64,000 nucleotides of DNA from GJ-E10 sp035625725 (GTDB lineage Bacteria; Pseudomonadota; Gammaproteobacteria; Burkholderiales; Burkholderiaceae_F), in contig DASPPB010000085.1 of NCBI GenBank assembly GCA_035625725.1, positions 46,913 to 110,912 on the forward strand, given 5' to 3'. The translations under genes and the position numbers were made by a program. Under the pieces are notes generated by a model, which saw nothing but the letters and a program-made list of their open reading frames with translations, did no database searches and was not told the DNA's origin. Below, one piece after another: positions 24,636 to 33,371 of this stretch (positions are counted from its first letter, which is position 1; each line of letters opens with the position of its first letter).

Positions 24636-25934
24636 ATGCCTAGCGTTCCCCTGTGGGCGCACCTGGTGGCGCTCGCGGTCTTGTTGCTCGTTTCCGCATT
24701 TTTCTCGATTGCCGAGACGGCAATGATGGCGCTCAATCGCCTGCGCCTGCGCCACCTGGTGCGCGAAGGAAACGCGGCTGCGCGCCGCACCCAGGCGCTG
24801 CTCGACAGAACCGACCGCCTGCTCAGCGCGATCCTCATCGGCAGCAACCTCTCCAATACCGCAGCCACCGCCATCGTGGCCGCGTTGACCATCTACGACC
24901 TGGGTGCCCAGCAGTGGGGACTGGCCGCGGCCAGCGTCGTGACCACCTTTCTGATTCTGGTGTTCTCCGAGATCACGCCCAAGATCATCGGTGCCACCTA
25001 CCCCGAGCCCATCGCGCTCGCCTCGAGTCTGGTCTTGCGCCCGCTGCTTTGGCTCGCCACCCCGGCGGTATGGTTCGTCAATTTGTTTGTTCAGGCCATC
25101 TTGCGCGGTCTGCGCATCACGCACCCCAAAGGCGCCGCCGAGGCGCAGCGCCTCACGCCCGCGGAGTTGCGCACGCTGGTGCTCGAGGGATCGAGCTTCA
25201 TTCCCGTGCAGCACCGCAGCATGCTGCTCAACGTCTTTGACCTGGAGGCCTTGACCGTCGATGATGTGATGACGCCGCGCGCCAGCATCGAGGGCATCGA
25301 TCTGGAGCAGCCCTTTGAGGCGATACTCGAGCAGCTCACGACCTGCTACCACAGCAAGCTGCCCGTCTTCGAGGGCGACATCAGCCGGGTGGTCGGAATT
25401 TTGCACGTGCGCAAGCTCCTGCCGCTGTTGGGCGAAGGCCTGCACGGTGTGGAGGCGATGCGCGCGCTGCTGGCCGAACCGTACTGGATTCCTACGGGCA
25501 CCTCGTTGCTGCGCCAGCTGCAAATGTTCCAAGAAAACCGCCAGCGCCTCGGACTGGTGGTCGACGAGTACGGCGACTTGCTCGGTCTGGCGACCATCGA
25601 CGACATCATGGAGGAGATCGTCGGGGAGTTCACCACCCAGGTCCCTGGCACCAGTGCCAGTTCGATGCGCTGGGGCCGCGACGGCCAGGTGATGGTCGAC
25701 GGCACCGCCACCTTGCGTCAGCTCAACCGGCGCCTGGCGCTGGCGCTGCCGCTCGATGGCCCCAGGACCTTAAACGGGCTGCTGCTCGAGCTTCTGGAGC
25801 AGATCCCCGACGGCCCCTGCTGTGTCCAACTGCCCGGGTGCAATGTCGAGATCGTGCAGATTCACGACCAGGCAGTGCGCAGCGTACGGCTGATCCGTGT
25901 TCCGGCGATCCCGACCCAGCGGGAAGCGCGCTAA
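24636..25934 (+). CDS. CNNM/CorC family transporter (DUF21, CBS pair, CorC_HlyC)
   Basis: A 432-residue membrane protein, ATG 24636 (MPSVPLWAHLVALAVLLLV). Residues 1-190 form the DUF21/CNNM transmembrane domain (SIAETAMMALNRLRLRHLV, FSEITPKIIGATYPEPIA). A CBS pair follows (VDDVMTPRASIEGIDLEQPF, then LGLVVDEYGDLLGLATIDDIMEEIVGE). The C-terminal ~90 residues are a CorC_HlyC domain. The family is tied to magnesium/cobalt efflux or sensing. The old hemolysin label is historical. The ypjD-type partner at 15 kb may act with it, by analogy with E. coli. Confidence 0.9.
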   Translation: MPSVPLWAHLVALAVLLLVSAFFSIAETAMMALNRLRLRHLVREGNAAARRTQALLDRTDRLLSAILIGSNLSNTAATAIVAALTIYDLGAQQWGLAAASVVTTFLILVFSEITPKIIGATYPEPIALASSLVLRPLLWLATPAVWFVNLFVQAILRGLRITHPKGAAEAQRLTPAELRTLVLEGSSFIPVQHRSMLLNVFDLEALTVDDVMTPRASIEGIDLEQPFEAILEQLTTCYHSKLPVFEGDISRVVGILHVRKLLPLLGEGLHGVEAMRALLAEPYWIPTGTSLLRQLQMFQENRQRLGLVVDEYGDLLGLATIDDIMEEIVGEFTTQVPGTSASSMRWGRDGQVMVDGTATLRQLNRRLALALPLDGPRTLNGLLLELLEQIPDGPCCVQLPGCNVEIVQIHDQAVRSVRLIRVPAIPTQREAR

Positions 25935-26048
25935 GGTTTCGCCGGCCCGCCACGGTCGCCGCCGCCTGCGGGCTGGCTCCCAATCGTTTGCGCCGAGTCG
26001 GGGTCCGCGGGACCTCGCAAAGGCAAACCGCACCCGCAATTAGGGGAT

Positions 26049-26076
26049 AATAAGCTTTACAAATCCAAGGCTTATT
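26049..26076. repeat. Inverted repeat upstream of pilB
   Basis: AATAAGC (26049-26055) and GCTTATT (26070-26076) form a perfect 7-bp inverted repeat with a 14-base spacer in the CNNM-pilB gap. It could be a regulator site or a weak terminator; no T-tract follows. Confidence 0.4.
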
Positions 26077-26077
26077 C

Positions 26078-26093
26078 GGGGCATCTCCTTGCT
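26078..26093 (+). promoter_or_regulatory. Candidate sigma-54 promoter of pilB
   Basis: GG, ten bases, then TTGC (ending in GC at 26091-26092) fits the -24/-12 spacing of sigma-54 promoters. The -12 side (TTGCTT) is good, while the -24 side (GGGCAT) is mediocre. It lies about 55 bases before the pilB start. PilR is encoded in the window and would be the activator. Confidence 0.3.
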
Positions 26094-26146
26094 TCTGGAC
26101 GAGCGTTCGACGCTATAACTCGCATTCGGACCTTTTTCCTCGATCT

Positions 26147-27895
26147 ATGTCTGCCGCGACCCAAACAACCACCACGGCCTCGAGCACGCTAACGGGCTTG
26201 GCGCGGGCGCTCGTCCAGCAAGGCAAACTGCGTCCCGACCGCGCCGAAACGCTGGCGCGCAAGGCCATGCAGAGCAATTCGCTCTTCATCGACGAGCTGG
26301 TAGCCATCGGCGGGACGATCGGGCTTACCGCCTCGTCCATCGCCCGCTTTGCCGCGGAAACCTTCGGGCACCCCTTGCTTGACTTGTCGGCGATCGACGT
26401 CGACCAACTGGCCAAGGACACGATCGACCGCAAGCTCGTCGCGTCCTTGCGCGTGCTGGCGCTGCGCAAGCGGGGCAATCGCCTCGCGGTTGCCGTTTCC
26501 GATCCGACGAACTCCCAGGCCCTTGACCAGGTCAAGTTCCAGACGCAATTGGTCCTCGACATCGTCGTAGTGGAGCACGACAAGCTGCTGGCGCTCATCG
26601 ACGCGGCGTCACAGACCGCCTCCAAGGCGCTGGAGAAGCTCATCGACGACGATGTGAGCTTCGAGGATCTGCTCGCCGAGAACCCGGAGCAAGAAGCCGG
26701 AGGAGAAGACGCGGCGTCGGCCGAGGTCGACGACGCGCCGGTTGTGCGTTTCCTCCAGAAGCTGCTGCTCGACGCCATCGGAGAGGGGGCGTCGGACTTG
26801 CACTTCGAGCCCTACGAGAAGTTTTATCGCGTGCGCTTTCGCGTCGACGGCGTGTTGCGTGAAGTCGCGCAGCCGCCGCTGGCGATCCGCGAACGGCTGA
26901 TTTCGCGCATCAAGGTCGTATCGCGCCTTGACATTTCCGAGCGGCGCGTGCCGCAGGACGGGCGCATGAAGCTTGCGCTCACCGGACAGCGCACAATCGA
27001 CTTTCGGGTCAGCACATTGCCGACCTTGTACGGCGAAAAGATCGTCATGCGGATCTTGGATGCCTCGCAGGCCAAGATGGGGATCGACTCACTGGGCTAC
27101 GATCCGGACCAAAGGGAGATGCTGCTCAACGCGATCAACCGGCCCTACGGCATGGTGCTCGTCACCGGTCCGACCGGCAGCGGTAAAACGGTATCGCTCT
27201 ACACTTGTCTGAACATCCTCAACCAGCCCGGCGTGAACATTTCCACGGCCGAGGATCCTGCGGAAATTCAGCTCGCCGGCATCAACCAGGTCAACGTCAA
27301 CGAAAAGGCGGGCCTGACCTTCGCCAACGCGATGCGCGCGTTCCTGCGACAGGACCCCGACATCATCATGGTCGGTGAGATTCGCGACCTGGAGACGGCA
27401 GACATCGCCATCAAGGCAGCGCAGACAGGCCACATGGTCATGTCGACATTGCACACCAACAACGCGCCGGCCACGCTCACGCGCCTGGCCAACATGGGCG
27501 TACCCGGGTTCAACATCGCGTCGTCCGTGATCCTGATCACCGCCCAGCGCCTTGCGCGCCGGCTGTGCACCTGCAAGCAGCCCGCGTCGCTCGACCACGA
27601 CGCTTTGTTTGCGGCCGGATTTCTCGAATCCGATCTGGACGGATCGTGGACGCCGTACCGCGCGGTGGGCTGTGACCGCTGCAAGGGCAGCGGCTACAAG
27701 GGGCGGGTCGGGATCTACGAGGTGATGCCGATCACCGAGGCGCTGCAACACATCATTCTCAAAGGCGGCAGCTCCTTGGAAATCGCCAAGCAGGCGCAAA
27801 GCGAAGGGGTTCGGGATCTGCGGCGTTCGGGTCTGTTGAAGGTCAAACAGGGTTTGACGACGATTGACGAGGTGCTCGGATGCACGAACGAATGA
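26147..27895 (+). CDS. pilB: Type IV pilus assembly ATPase PilB
   Basis: The cytoplasmic hexameric motor for pilus extension, 582 residues from ATG 26147. The N-terminal GspE_N domain (~15-150) precedes an acidic linker, then the ATPase core: Walker A GPTGSGKT at 341-348, the Asp box after STAEDPAE, Walker B DIIMVGEIRD (405-413) and the His box TGHMVMSTLHTNNA. A zinc-binding tetracysteine (LCTCKQ and GCDRCKG, about 60 residues apart) marks PilB/GspE rather than PilT. It is first in the pilB-pilC-pilD run, pilC starting 31 bases after its stop. Confidence 0.96.
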   Translation: MSAATQTTTTASSTLTGLARALVQQGKLRPDRAETLARKAMQSNSLFIDELVAIGGTIGLTASSIARFAAETFGHPLLDLSAIDVDQLAKDTIDRKLVASLRVLALRKRGNRLAVAVSDPTNSQALDQVKFQTQLVLDIVVVEHDKLLALIDAASQTASKALEKLIDDDVSFEDLLAENPEQEAGGEDAASAEVDDAPVVRFLQKLLLDAIGEGASDLHFEPYEKFYRVRFRVDGVLREVAQPPLAIRERLISRIKVVSRLDISERRVPQDGRMKLALTGQRTIDFRVSTLPTLYGEKIVMRILDASQAKMGIDSLGYDPDQREMLLNAINRPYGMVLVTGPTGSGKTVSLYTCLNILNQPGVNISTAEDPAEIQLAGINQVNVNEKAGLTFANAMRAFLRQDPDIIMVGEIRDLETADIAIKAAQTGHMVMSTLHTNNAPATLTRLANMGVPGFNIASSVILITAQRLARRLCTCKQPASLDHDALFAAGFLESDLDGSWTPYRAVGCDRCKGSGYKGRVGIYEVMPITEALQHIILKGGSSLEIAKQAQSEGVRDLRRSGLLKVKQGLTTIDEVLGCTNE

Positions 27896-27926
27896 AGCGT
27901 CGGACTTCGACGGGAAGAGGATAGCG

Positions 27927-29156
27927 ATGGCAACGAGTGCAGTTGCGCGGCCGCGTGACGCGGTGCGCGAGTCGATGTTCCAGTGGGAGGGCCGTGACAA
28001 GGGCGGGCGCACCGTCAAAGGCGAGATGCGCGCCGGCGGCGAATCGGTCGTGGCTGCCGCCTTGCGCCGTCGAGGCATTCTGGCCACAAAAATCAAAAAG
28101 CAGTCGATGCCGCGCGGCCGGCGCATCACCGGCAAGGATCTGGCGCTCTTCACGCGTCAGTTGGCCACCATGCTCAAGGCCGGCGTGCCCCTGCTGCAGT
28201 GCTTTGACATCGTCGGCCGCGGCCACTCCAATGCGTCGATGGGCCGGCTGCTTGCCGACATTCGCACCGACATCGAAACGGGCACGAGTCTCAACCAGGC
28301 CTTCCGCAAGTATCCGATTTATTTCGACGCGCTGTTTTGCAACCTGGTGGCGGCCGGCGAGCAGGCCGGTATTTTGGAGACGCTGCTCGATCGCCTGGCC
28401 ACGTACCAGGAAAAAACGATCGCAATCAAGGGAAAGATCAAGAAGGCGCTGTTTTACCCGACCATGATCATCTTTGTCGCGATTATCGTCACCGCGATCA
28501 TCATGATCTTCGTGGTGCCCTCGTTTAAGAGCGTGTTTTCAAGCTTCGGCGCCGATCTGCCCGCCCCGACGTTGCTCGTGATCGCGATGTCCGATTTTTG
28601 CGTGAAGTACTGGTGGGCACTGCTATTTGGCTCCGCGGGCTCTTTGTATTTTCTCTACCAGAGCTGGCGCCGTTCGCCCAAAGTGCAAGTCACGGTCGAC
28701 CGCATCTTGCTCAAACCTCCCGTGATCGGCCCGCTGCTGCAAAAAGCCGCGATCGCGCGCTGGACGCGCACCCTCTCGACGACGTTTGCCGCCGGCGTAC
28801 CCCTCGTGGAGGCGCTCGACTCCGTCGGCCCGGCCTCGGGCAATGCGATCTACAAAGAGGCGACGCGCCAGATCCAGTCCGAGGTCAACGTGGGGACGAC
28901 ACTGGCGCAATCGATGCAAAATTCGGGGGTCTTCCCGAACATGGCCGTGCAGATGACCTCCATCGGAGAGGAGGCCGGTGCGCTCGATTCGATGCTCAAT
29001 AAGGTCGCCGATTACTACGAGCGCGAGGTCGACGAGACCGTCGACGCGCTCTCGAGCATGCTCGAACCCATGATCATGGTCATTTTGGGGACCATCATCG
29101 GCAGCATCGTGGTGGCCATCTACATGCCGATCTTCAAGCTGGGCCAAGTCGTATAG
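27927..29156 (+). CDS. pilC: Type IV pilus inner-membrane platform protein PilC
   Basis: A 409-residue polytopic protein that couples PilB to the growing pilus. The start is ATG 27927 (MATSAVARPRDAV) behind GGGAAGAGG; an in-frame upstream start inside pilB has no such site. Two homologous T2SSF domains are visible: LALFTRQLATMLKAGVPLLQ in the first and IARWTRTLSTTFAAGVPLVEAL in the second, each followed by long hydrophobic helices (MIIFVAIIVTAIIMIFVVPSF and the terminal MVILGTIIGSIVVAIYMPIF). It ends FKLGQVV, as is usual. Confidence 0.95.
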   Translation: MATSAVARPRDAVRESMFQWEGRDKGGRTVKGEMRAGGESVVAAALRRRGILATKIKKQSMPRGRRITGKDLALFTRQLATMLKAGVPLLQCFDIVGRGHSNASMGRLLADIRTDIETGTSLNQAFRKYPIYFDALFCNLVAAGEQAGILETLLDRLATYQEKTIAIKGKIKKALFYPTMIIFVAIIVTAIIMIFVVPSFKSVFSSFGADLPAPTLLVIAMSDFCVKYWWALLFGSAGSLYFLYQSWRRSPKVQVTVDRILLKPPVIGPLLQKAAIARWTRTLSTTFAAGVPLVEALDSVGPASGNAIYKEATRQIQSEVNVGTTLAQSMQNSGVFPNMAVQMTSIGEEAGALDSMLNKVADYYEREVDETVDALSSMLEPMIMVILGTIIGSIVVAIYMPIFKLGQVV

Positions 29157-29241
29157 TGACCGGCAGCAACCACCTGGGAGGGGCGGCGGACACCGCGTCA
29201 GCGGCCACGGGCACGGCGCCGTCGCGCGCCACGCCCCGATA

Positions 29242-30084
29242 ATGCCGCTGCTTCTGGACAGTGCGTTTGCGCCGATCGCCGCGCTGCTCGGCCTGTTGGT
29301 AGGCTCCTTTCTGAACGTCGTCATTTACCGGTTGCCGAAAATGATGCACGCGCAGTGGGCCACCCAGGCGGCGGAATTCGAGGGTCGAACGCCCGCGCCG
29401 CAACCCCCGTACAACCTGTGGCGGCCGCAGTCGCACTGCCCGTCGTGCGGTGCACCCGTCGGGGCGCTGCAAAACGTCCCCGTATTCTCCTACTTGCTGC
29501 TGCGTGGCAAGTGCGCGCATTGTGATGCACGCATCAGCCCGCGCTATCCGATCGTCGAGGCGCTCACTGGCGGGCTCTCCTTCTGGGTTGGGACGCATTT
29601 CGGCTGGGGACTTGCCGGGGCCAGCGCCCTGGTGCTGACCTGGTTTCTGATCGCGCTCAGCTTCATCGACGCCGATACGACCCTGTTGCCCGATAGCATG
29701 ACGTTGCCGCTGATGTGGATTGGATTGCTGCTCAACGTCAACGCAACCTTCGTGCCCCTGCGCGACGCGGTTCTGGGAGCGTGCTGCGGCTATCTGAGCC
29801 TGTGGCTGGTGTACTGGGCGTTTAAGCTGACCACCGGCCGCGAAGGCATGGGCTATGGCGACTTCAAACTGCTCGCCGCACTGGGCGCCTGGCTGGGCTG
29901 GAAGATGCTGCTACCGATCGTACTGCTTTCCTCAGCGGCCGGAGCCATACTGGGGCTGGGCCTGATCGTACTGGCGCGACGCGGGCGCAACATCCCCATC
30001 CCTTTCGGCCCCTATCTGGCGATTGCCGGATTCCTGACATCGCTCTACGGCGCGCCCATCGTCCAGCGCCTCGGCCTCGGATAG
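29242..30084 (+). CDS. pilD: Prepilin peptidase / N-methyltransferase PilD
   Basis: A 280-residue membrane aspartyl protease that cleaves type IV prepilins after glycine and N-methylates the new phenylalanine. The cytoplasmic zinc loop has C66, C69, C91 and C94. Catalytic aspartates are D143 or D145 in SFIDADT and D207 in GMGYGDFKL. About eight transmembrane helices follow the N-terminus PLLLDSAFAPIAALLGLLVGSFLNVVIYR, which is diagnostic. It lies 85 bases behind pilC. Its substrate, a pilin, is encoded at 60.9 kb. coaE begins 4 bases after its stop. Confidence 0.96.
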   Translation: MPLLLDSAFAPIAALLGLLVGSFLNVVIYRLPKMMHAQWATQAAEFEGRTPAPQPPYNLWRPQSHCPSCGAPVGALQNVPVFSYLLLRGKCAHCDARISPRYPIVEALTGGLSFWVGTHFGWGLAGASALVLTWFLIALSFIDADTTLLPDSMTLPLMWIGLLLNVNATFVPLRDAVLGACCGYLSLWLVYWAFKLTTGREGMGYGDFKLLAALGAWLGWKMLLPIVLLSSAAGAILGLGLIVLARRGRNIPIPFGPYLAIAGFLTSLYGAPIVQRLGLG

Positions 30085-30088
30085 ACAC

Positions 30089-30742
30089 GTGCCCCGAGCG
30101 CTACGCCTCGCAGTCACGGGTGGGATCGGCAGCGGCAAATCGACCGTCGTCGCACTATTGGCCGAGCATGGCGCCGCGATCATCGATAGCGACGCCATCG
30201 CGCACGAACTCACCGCTGCGGGCGGTCCGGCCATTGCGCCGATCCGAGAGGCCTTTGGTCCGGGCGTGATCGACGAGCGCGGAGCGCTCGATCGCGCGCG
30301 CATGCGCTCCTTGGTATTTTCCGACGCGCAGCAACGGCTGCGCCTGGAGTCGATACTTCACCCCCTCATCCGGCAGCGCTGCCTGGAGTTGGCCCGAGAG
30401 CGCGAGCCCACGGCACCCCTGTTGGTCTTTGACATTCCCCTATTGGTTGAGGCGACGGCCGTGCGCAAGGCCTTTGCGCTGGACCGGATTTTGGTGGTCG
30501 ATTGCCCCACCGAGGTGCAGCTTGCGCGTGCTACGGCCCGGGGCACAATGCCGCCGGAGCAGGTTCGCAGGGTCATCGCGAGTCAGGTGCCCCGCTGGCA
30601 GCGTATCGAGATGGCCGACGATGTGGTGTTCAACGCCGACTCACTCGACGAGCTGCGCGCTCGCGTCGCGCACCTTTGGGCGAGCTACTGTCCGACCGAG
30701 CCCGTGTGTTATCTTGCGCAAGACGATGATCGCGGCAAATGA
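30089..30742 (+). CDS. coaE: Dephospho-CoA kinase
   Basis: Last step of coenzyme A synthesis, phosphorylating the 3'-hydroxyl of dephospho-CoA. The 217-residue P-loop kinase starts at a GTG (30089) 4 bases after pilD, giving MPRALRLAVTGGIGSGKSTV with the Walker A motif. IIDSDAIAHEL and VFDIPLLVEA are CoaE motifs. The pilD-coaE-zapD order is conserved across beta- and gammaproteobacteria. Confidence 0.95.
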   Translation: MPRALRLAVTGGIGSGKSTVVALLAEHGAAIIDSDAIAHELTAAGGPAIAPIREAFGPGVIDERGALDRARMRSLVFSDAQQRLRLESILHPLIRQRCLELAREREPTAPLLVFDIPLLVEATAVRKAFALDRILVVDCPTEVQLARATARGTMPPEQVRRVIASQVPRWQRIEMADDVVFNADSLDELRARVAHLWASYCPTEPVCYLAQDDDRGK

Positions 30743-30746
30743 GGAA

Positions 30747-31502
30747 ATGATCCTGTACGAGTACCCCTTCAATGAGCGGGTGCGTACTTTGCTGCGGCTC
30801 GAAGACCTGTTTGACAAGCTCTATTTCTTTTGCGAACAGTCCCATCCGTATTGCCACCACACGGCGCTGCTGACGCTTTTTGAGATCGGCGAGGTCACTT
30901 CCCGATCGGACCTCAAGGTCGAGTTGCTGCAGGAGCTCGAGCGCCACAAGCAGTCCCTGGCCGGTCTGCGCAACGATCCCCGGGTGGTACAGGACGCACT
31001 GCAACGGATCTTGGAGGACATCGAAGCCGCGCAGACGGCATTGAGCGCCTCCGCGGGCAAGGCCGGGCAGCACCTGCGCGACAACGAATGGCTGATGAGC
31101 GTGCGCAGCCGCTCGATCATCCCGGGCGGCACCTGCGAGTTCGATCTCCCCTCGTACCACGCCTGGCTCACTCGAAGTCGCGAGCAGCGCACGGAGGACC
31201 TTGGCAATTGGGTGCGGCCGCTTTCCCATTTTCAGAAAGCCCTTGCCATTGTCCTGCGTCTGCTGCGCGAAAGCGCGCAGCACTCGCACCACACGGCCGC
31301 GATGGGTAACTTTCAGCAGATGCTGCAGGGCAAGTCCCACGCCCTGCTGCAGGTGCGGGTCGCGCGCCAACTGCAGGCCATTCCGGAAATCAGCGCCAAC
31401 AAGTACCTGCTGTCGATCCGCTTCGGGCGCGCCGACGGGGACATGAAGCCCCGACCGGTGGAGCGCGACGTGGAGTTTGACCTGGCGTTGTGCGCGCTGT
31501 AG
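30747..31502 (+). CDS. zapD: Cell-division protein ZapD (DUF1342)
   Basis: A 251-residue cytosolic protein that crosslinks FtsZ protofilaments. The start ATG 30747 (MILYEYPFNERVRTLLRLEDLF) has GAGG just upstream and follows coaE by 4 bases; an in-frame ATG at 30726 inside coaE is less likely. The all-alpha N-terminal domain and the C-terminal beta domain (ISANKYLLSIRFGRAD) fit the family. Its partner ftsZ lies at 42.8 kb. It converges on the Nudix gene after 11 bases. The small yacG gene I would expect near here is not present. Confidence 0.93.
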   Translation: MILYEYPFNERVRTLLRLEDLFDKLYFFCEQSHPYCHHTALLTLFEIGEVTSRSDLKVELLQELERHKQSLAGLRNDPRVVQDALQRILEDIEAAQTALSASAGKAGQHLRDNEWLMSVRSRSIIPGGTCEFDLPSYHAWLTRSREQRTEDLGNWVRPLSHFQKALAIVLRLLRESAQHSHHTAAMGNFQQMLQGKSHALLQVRVARQLQAIPEISANKYLLSIRFGRADGDMKPRPVERDVEFDLALCAL

Positions 31503-31513
31503 GAGCCGGTTTC

Positions 31514-32449
31514 TCAGACCAACGGCCGAACGGCAAGTCCGTGGGCCCCTAGGCGACGCGCCTGGCGCAGCTTCTCCGCGCTTGGGTCCAGCCCGACATA
31601 TGACGGCAAAGGACTTTCGTGGCAGAGCTTCGCTGCCAGCTCCCACACCCCGAGCGCGTCGCCGCCCATGTTCTCGATGACCGCAAAATCGCAGGCCAGG
31701 GCCGCAGCGTGCGCAAGATCGCCCGCATCGGCGACAGCCGCCCCGACCCAGGCAGCCGCCGGGCGCGCGCGCGCGGCGCGCAGTGCCTGCACGCCCAGAA
31801 AGCAGCCCTCGGCGTAAACCGGTGCCGCCGGTGCGACCCGGCTATCGACGAACAAGCGAGCGCCGTAGGCCCGGGCGCGAGCGCAGCTTCCGTGCAAGGC
31901 TGCCTCCAGAGCCGTACCCGAGAGCATCGGCTCGTACCAGAGAATTTGACGCAAGCCGCGCGCCAGCGCGCGCTCGACCCACCGCAGCGCGCCTTCGGCA
32001 TCGCGTGCTTGGCCTTCGGAGTACCCCGTTACCGTAGGCAGTTGCATCCAGCGCAGCGGCGAGACGGCCGCCGGTAGCAGGGGAGCGGGCGCGCTTTCAC
32101 CAGGCCGTACGAACGTCAGCTGCTGACCTTCCACCGGGTGCGGCGTTCCATGCCAATCGAAGACGCGCTGAAAGTGCAGGCGCACATGGGCATGCGGATA
32201 TTCGTACTCGAAGACGACCCAAGGCTCGGTCGCGCGCACCCGCACGCCCAGTTCCTCGGCCAGTTCGCGCTCCAGGGCCTGCTCGACAGACTCGCCGCCT
32301 TCGATTTTGCCTCCCGGAAACTCCCAGTAGCCCGCGTAGGGTTTGCCGGCCGGCCGATCGGCCAGCAGCACGGCGCCATCGGCGCGCACCAGCACCCCGA
32401 CGGCCACCGGCGTGAGGGCCCGGCTCGCGAGGCGGTTTTGCGCGCTCAA
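31514..32449 (-). CDS. Nudix hydrolase (MutT-like) fused to degenerate TMP-synthase-like domain
   Basis: A 311-residue fusion. The N-terminal half is a MutT-type Nudix domain: PVAVGVLVRADGAVLLADRP, then the box GGKIEGGESVEQALERELAE with EELGV. It would sanitise oxidised nucleotides such as 8-oxo-dGTP. The C-terminal ~150 residues resemble the ThiE/TenI barrel of the known MutT-TMP synthase family, but the usual active-site motifs are hard to find, so thiamine synthesis is doubtful. No ATG fits; the proposed TTG start (32449) overlaps the stop of the upstream ATPase gene as TTGA, implying coupled translation. Confidence 0.75.
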   Translation of the reverse strand: MSAQNRLASRALTPVAVGVLVRADGAVLLADRPAGKPYAGYWEFPGGKIEGGESVEQALERELAEELGVRVRATEPWVVFEYEYPHAHVRLHFQRVFDWHGTPHPVEGQQLTFVRPGESAPAPLLPAAVSPLRWMQLPTVTGYSEGQARDAEGALRWVERALARGLRQILWYEPMLSGTALEAALHGSCARARAYGARLFVDSRVAPAAPVYAEGCFLGVQALRAARARPAAAWVGAAVADAGDLAHAAALACDFAVIENMGGDALGVWELAAKLCHESPLPSYVGLDPSAEKLRQARRLGAHGLAVRPLV

Positions 32450-33336
32450 AGCTCGGCCAGTCCCCGGCGGCCCGCGTAGTCGCGCGCGAATTGGGTCGCG
32501 ACACGGCCGGAGCGCGAACCCCGCTGCAAGGCGTATTGGAGCGCCTCCGCGCGCGCCGCGGCGACGGCCTCGGCCGGCAGTCCAAAGCGCGCGAGCCAGT
32601 GGGCCACGATCTGCAAGTACTCTTCCTGACGAAACGAATGAAACGTCAGCCACATCCCGAAGCGCTCGGAGAGCGAGATCTTCTCTTCGGCCGCTTCGGC
32701 CGGATGCAGCTCTCCTTGTTCGTCGTACTGGGCCGCCAGGTTTTCGCGCATGGACTCGGGCATGAGATGGCGCCGGTTCGAGGTCGCGTAGATGAGCAAG
32801 TTCGAAGCACCCGCCGCAATCGATCCGTCGAGCGCGGCTTTGAGCGCCTTGTAAGAGGCATCGGAGGGCTCAAACGACAGATCGTCGCAAAACACGACAA
32901 AGCGTTCTGGGCGCGCGGCAACCAGATCGGCGATCGACGGCAGGTCCACCAGGTCGGACTTGTCGACCTCGATCAGGCGTAACGCCTCCTGGCCGAAACG
33001 CTGCAGGCAGGCGCGAACGAGCGACGACTTCCCCGTGCCCCGAGCGCCGGTGAGCAACACGTTGTTGGCCGGCAGGCCGTGCACGAACTGCCGCGTGTTG
33101 CGCAAGATCTCCGCCTTTTGCACGTCGATGCCCAGCAGATCCTCCGGCGCAATGGCGGCGATGCGACGCACGGCAACGAGCTGCGCCTGATCGGTGCCGA
33201 GGACCCTGCGTTTGCGCCACTGAAACGCGAGCGCGCTCCAATCGGGCTCCGAAGCTACGGGCGCCCAATTTTCAAGCCACTGCAGCAGGCGCTGCAGCTG
33301 CCCGCGCGTGGCGCCTGTCTGCGGCGTGGGGGTCAT
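32446..33336 (-). CDS. AAA-type ATPase of the DUF815 family
   Basis: A 296-residue ATP-binding protein with Walker A GARGTGKSSLVRA near residue 100 and a Walker B-like strand (RFVVFCDDLSFE). A variable N-terminal helical region precedes it. Residues 175-210 include YATSNRRHLMPESM, a sensor-1-like stretch. DUF815 proteins sit beside argJ and mutT in many betaproteobacteria; the substrate is unknown. It is sandwiched between argJ upstream (35 bases) and the Nudix fusion downstream (4-base overlap). Confidence 0.85.
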   Translation of the reverse strand: MTPTPQTGATRGQLQRLLQWLENWAPVASEPDWSALAFQWRKRRVLGTDQAQLVAVRRIAAIAPEDLLGIDVQKAEILRNTRQFVHGLPANNVLLTGARGTGKSSLVRACLQRFGQEALRLIEVDKSDLVDLPSIADLVAARPERFVVFCDDLSFEPSDASYKALKAALDGSIAAGASNLLIYATSNRRHLMPESMRENLAAQYDEQGELHPAEAAEEKISLSERFGMWLTFHSFRQEEYLQIVAHWLARFGLPAEAVAAARAEALQYALQRGSRSGRVATQFARDYAGRRGLAEL

Positions 33337-33371
33337 GGGCGCGTGCCTAGCGGCGCTGCGCGCAGCCGCCG

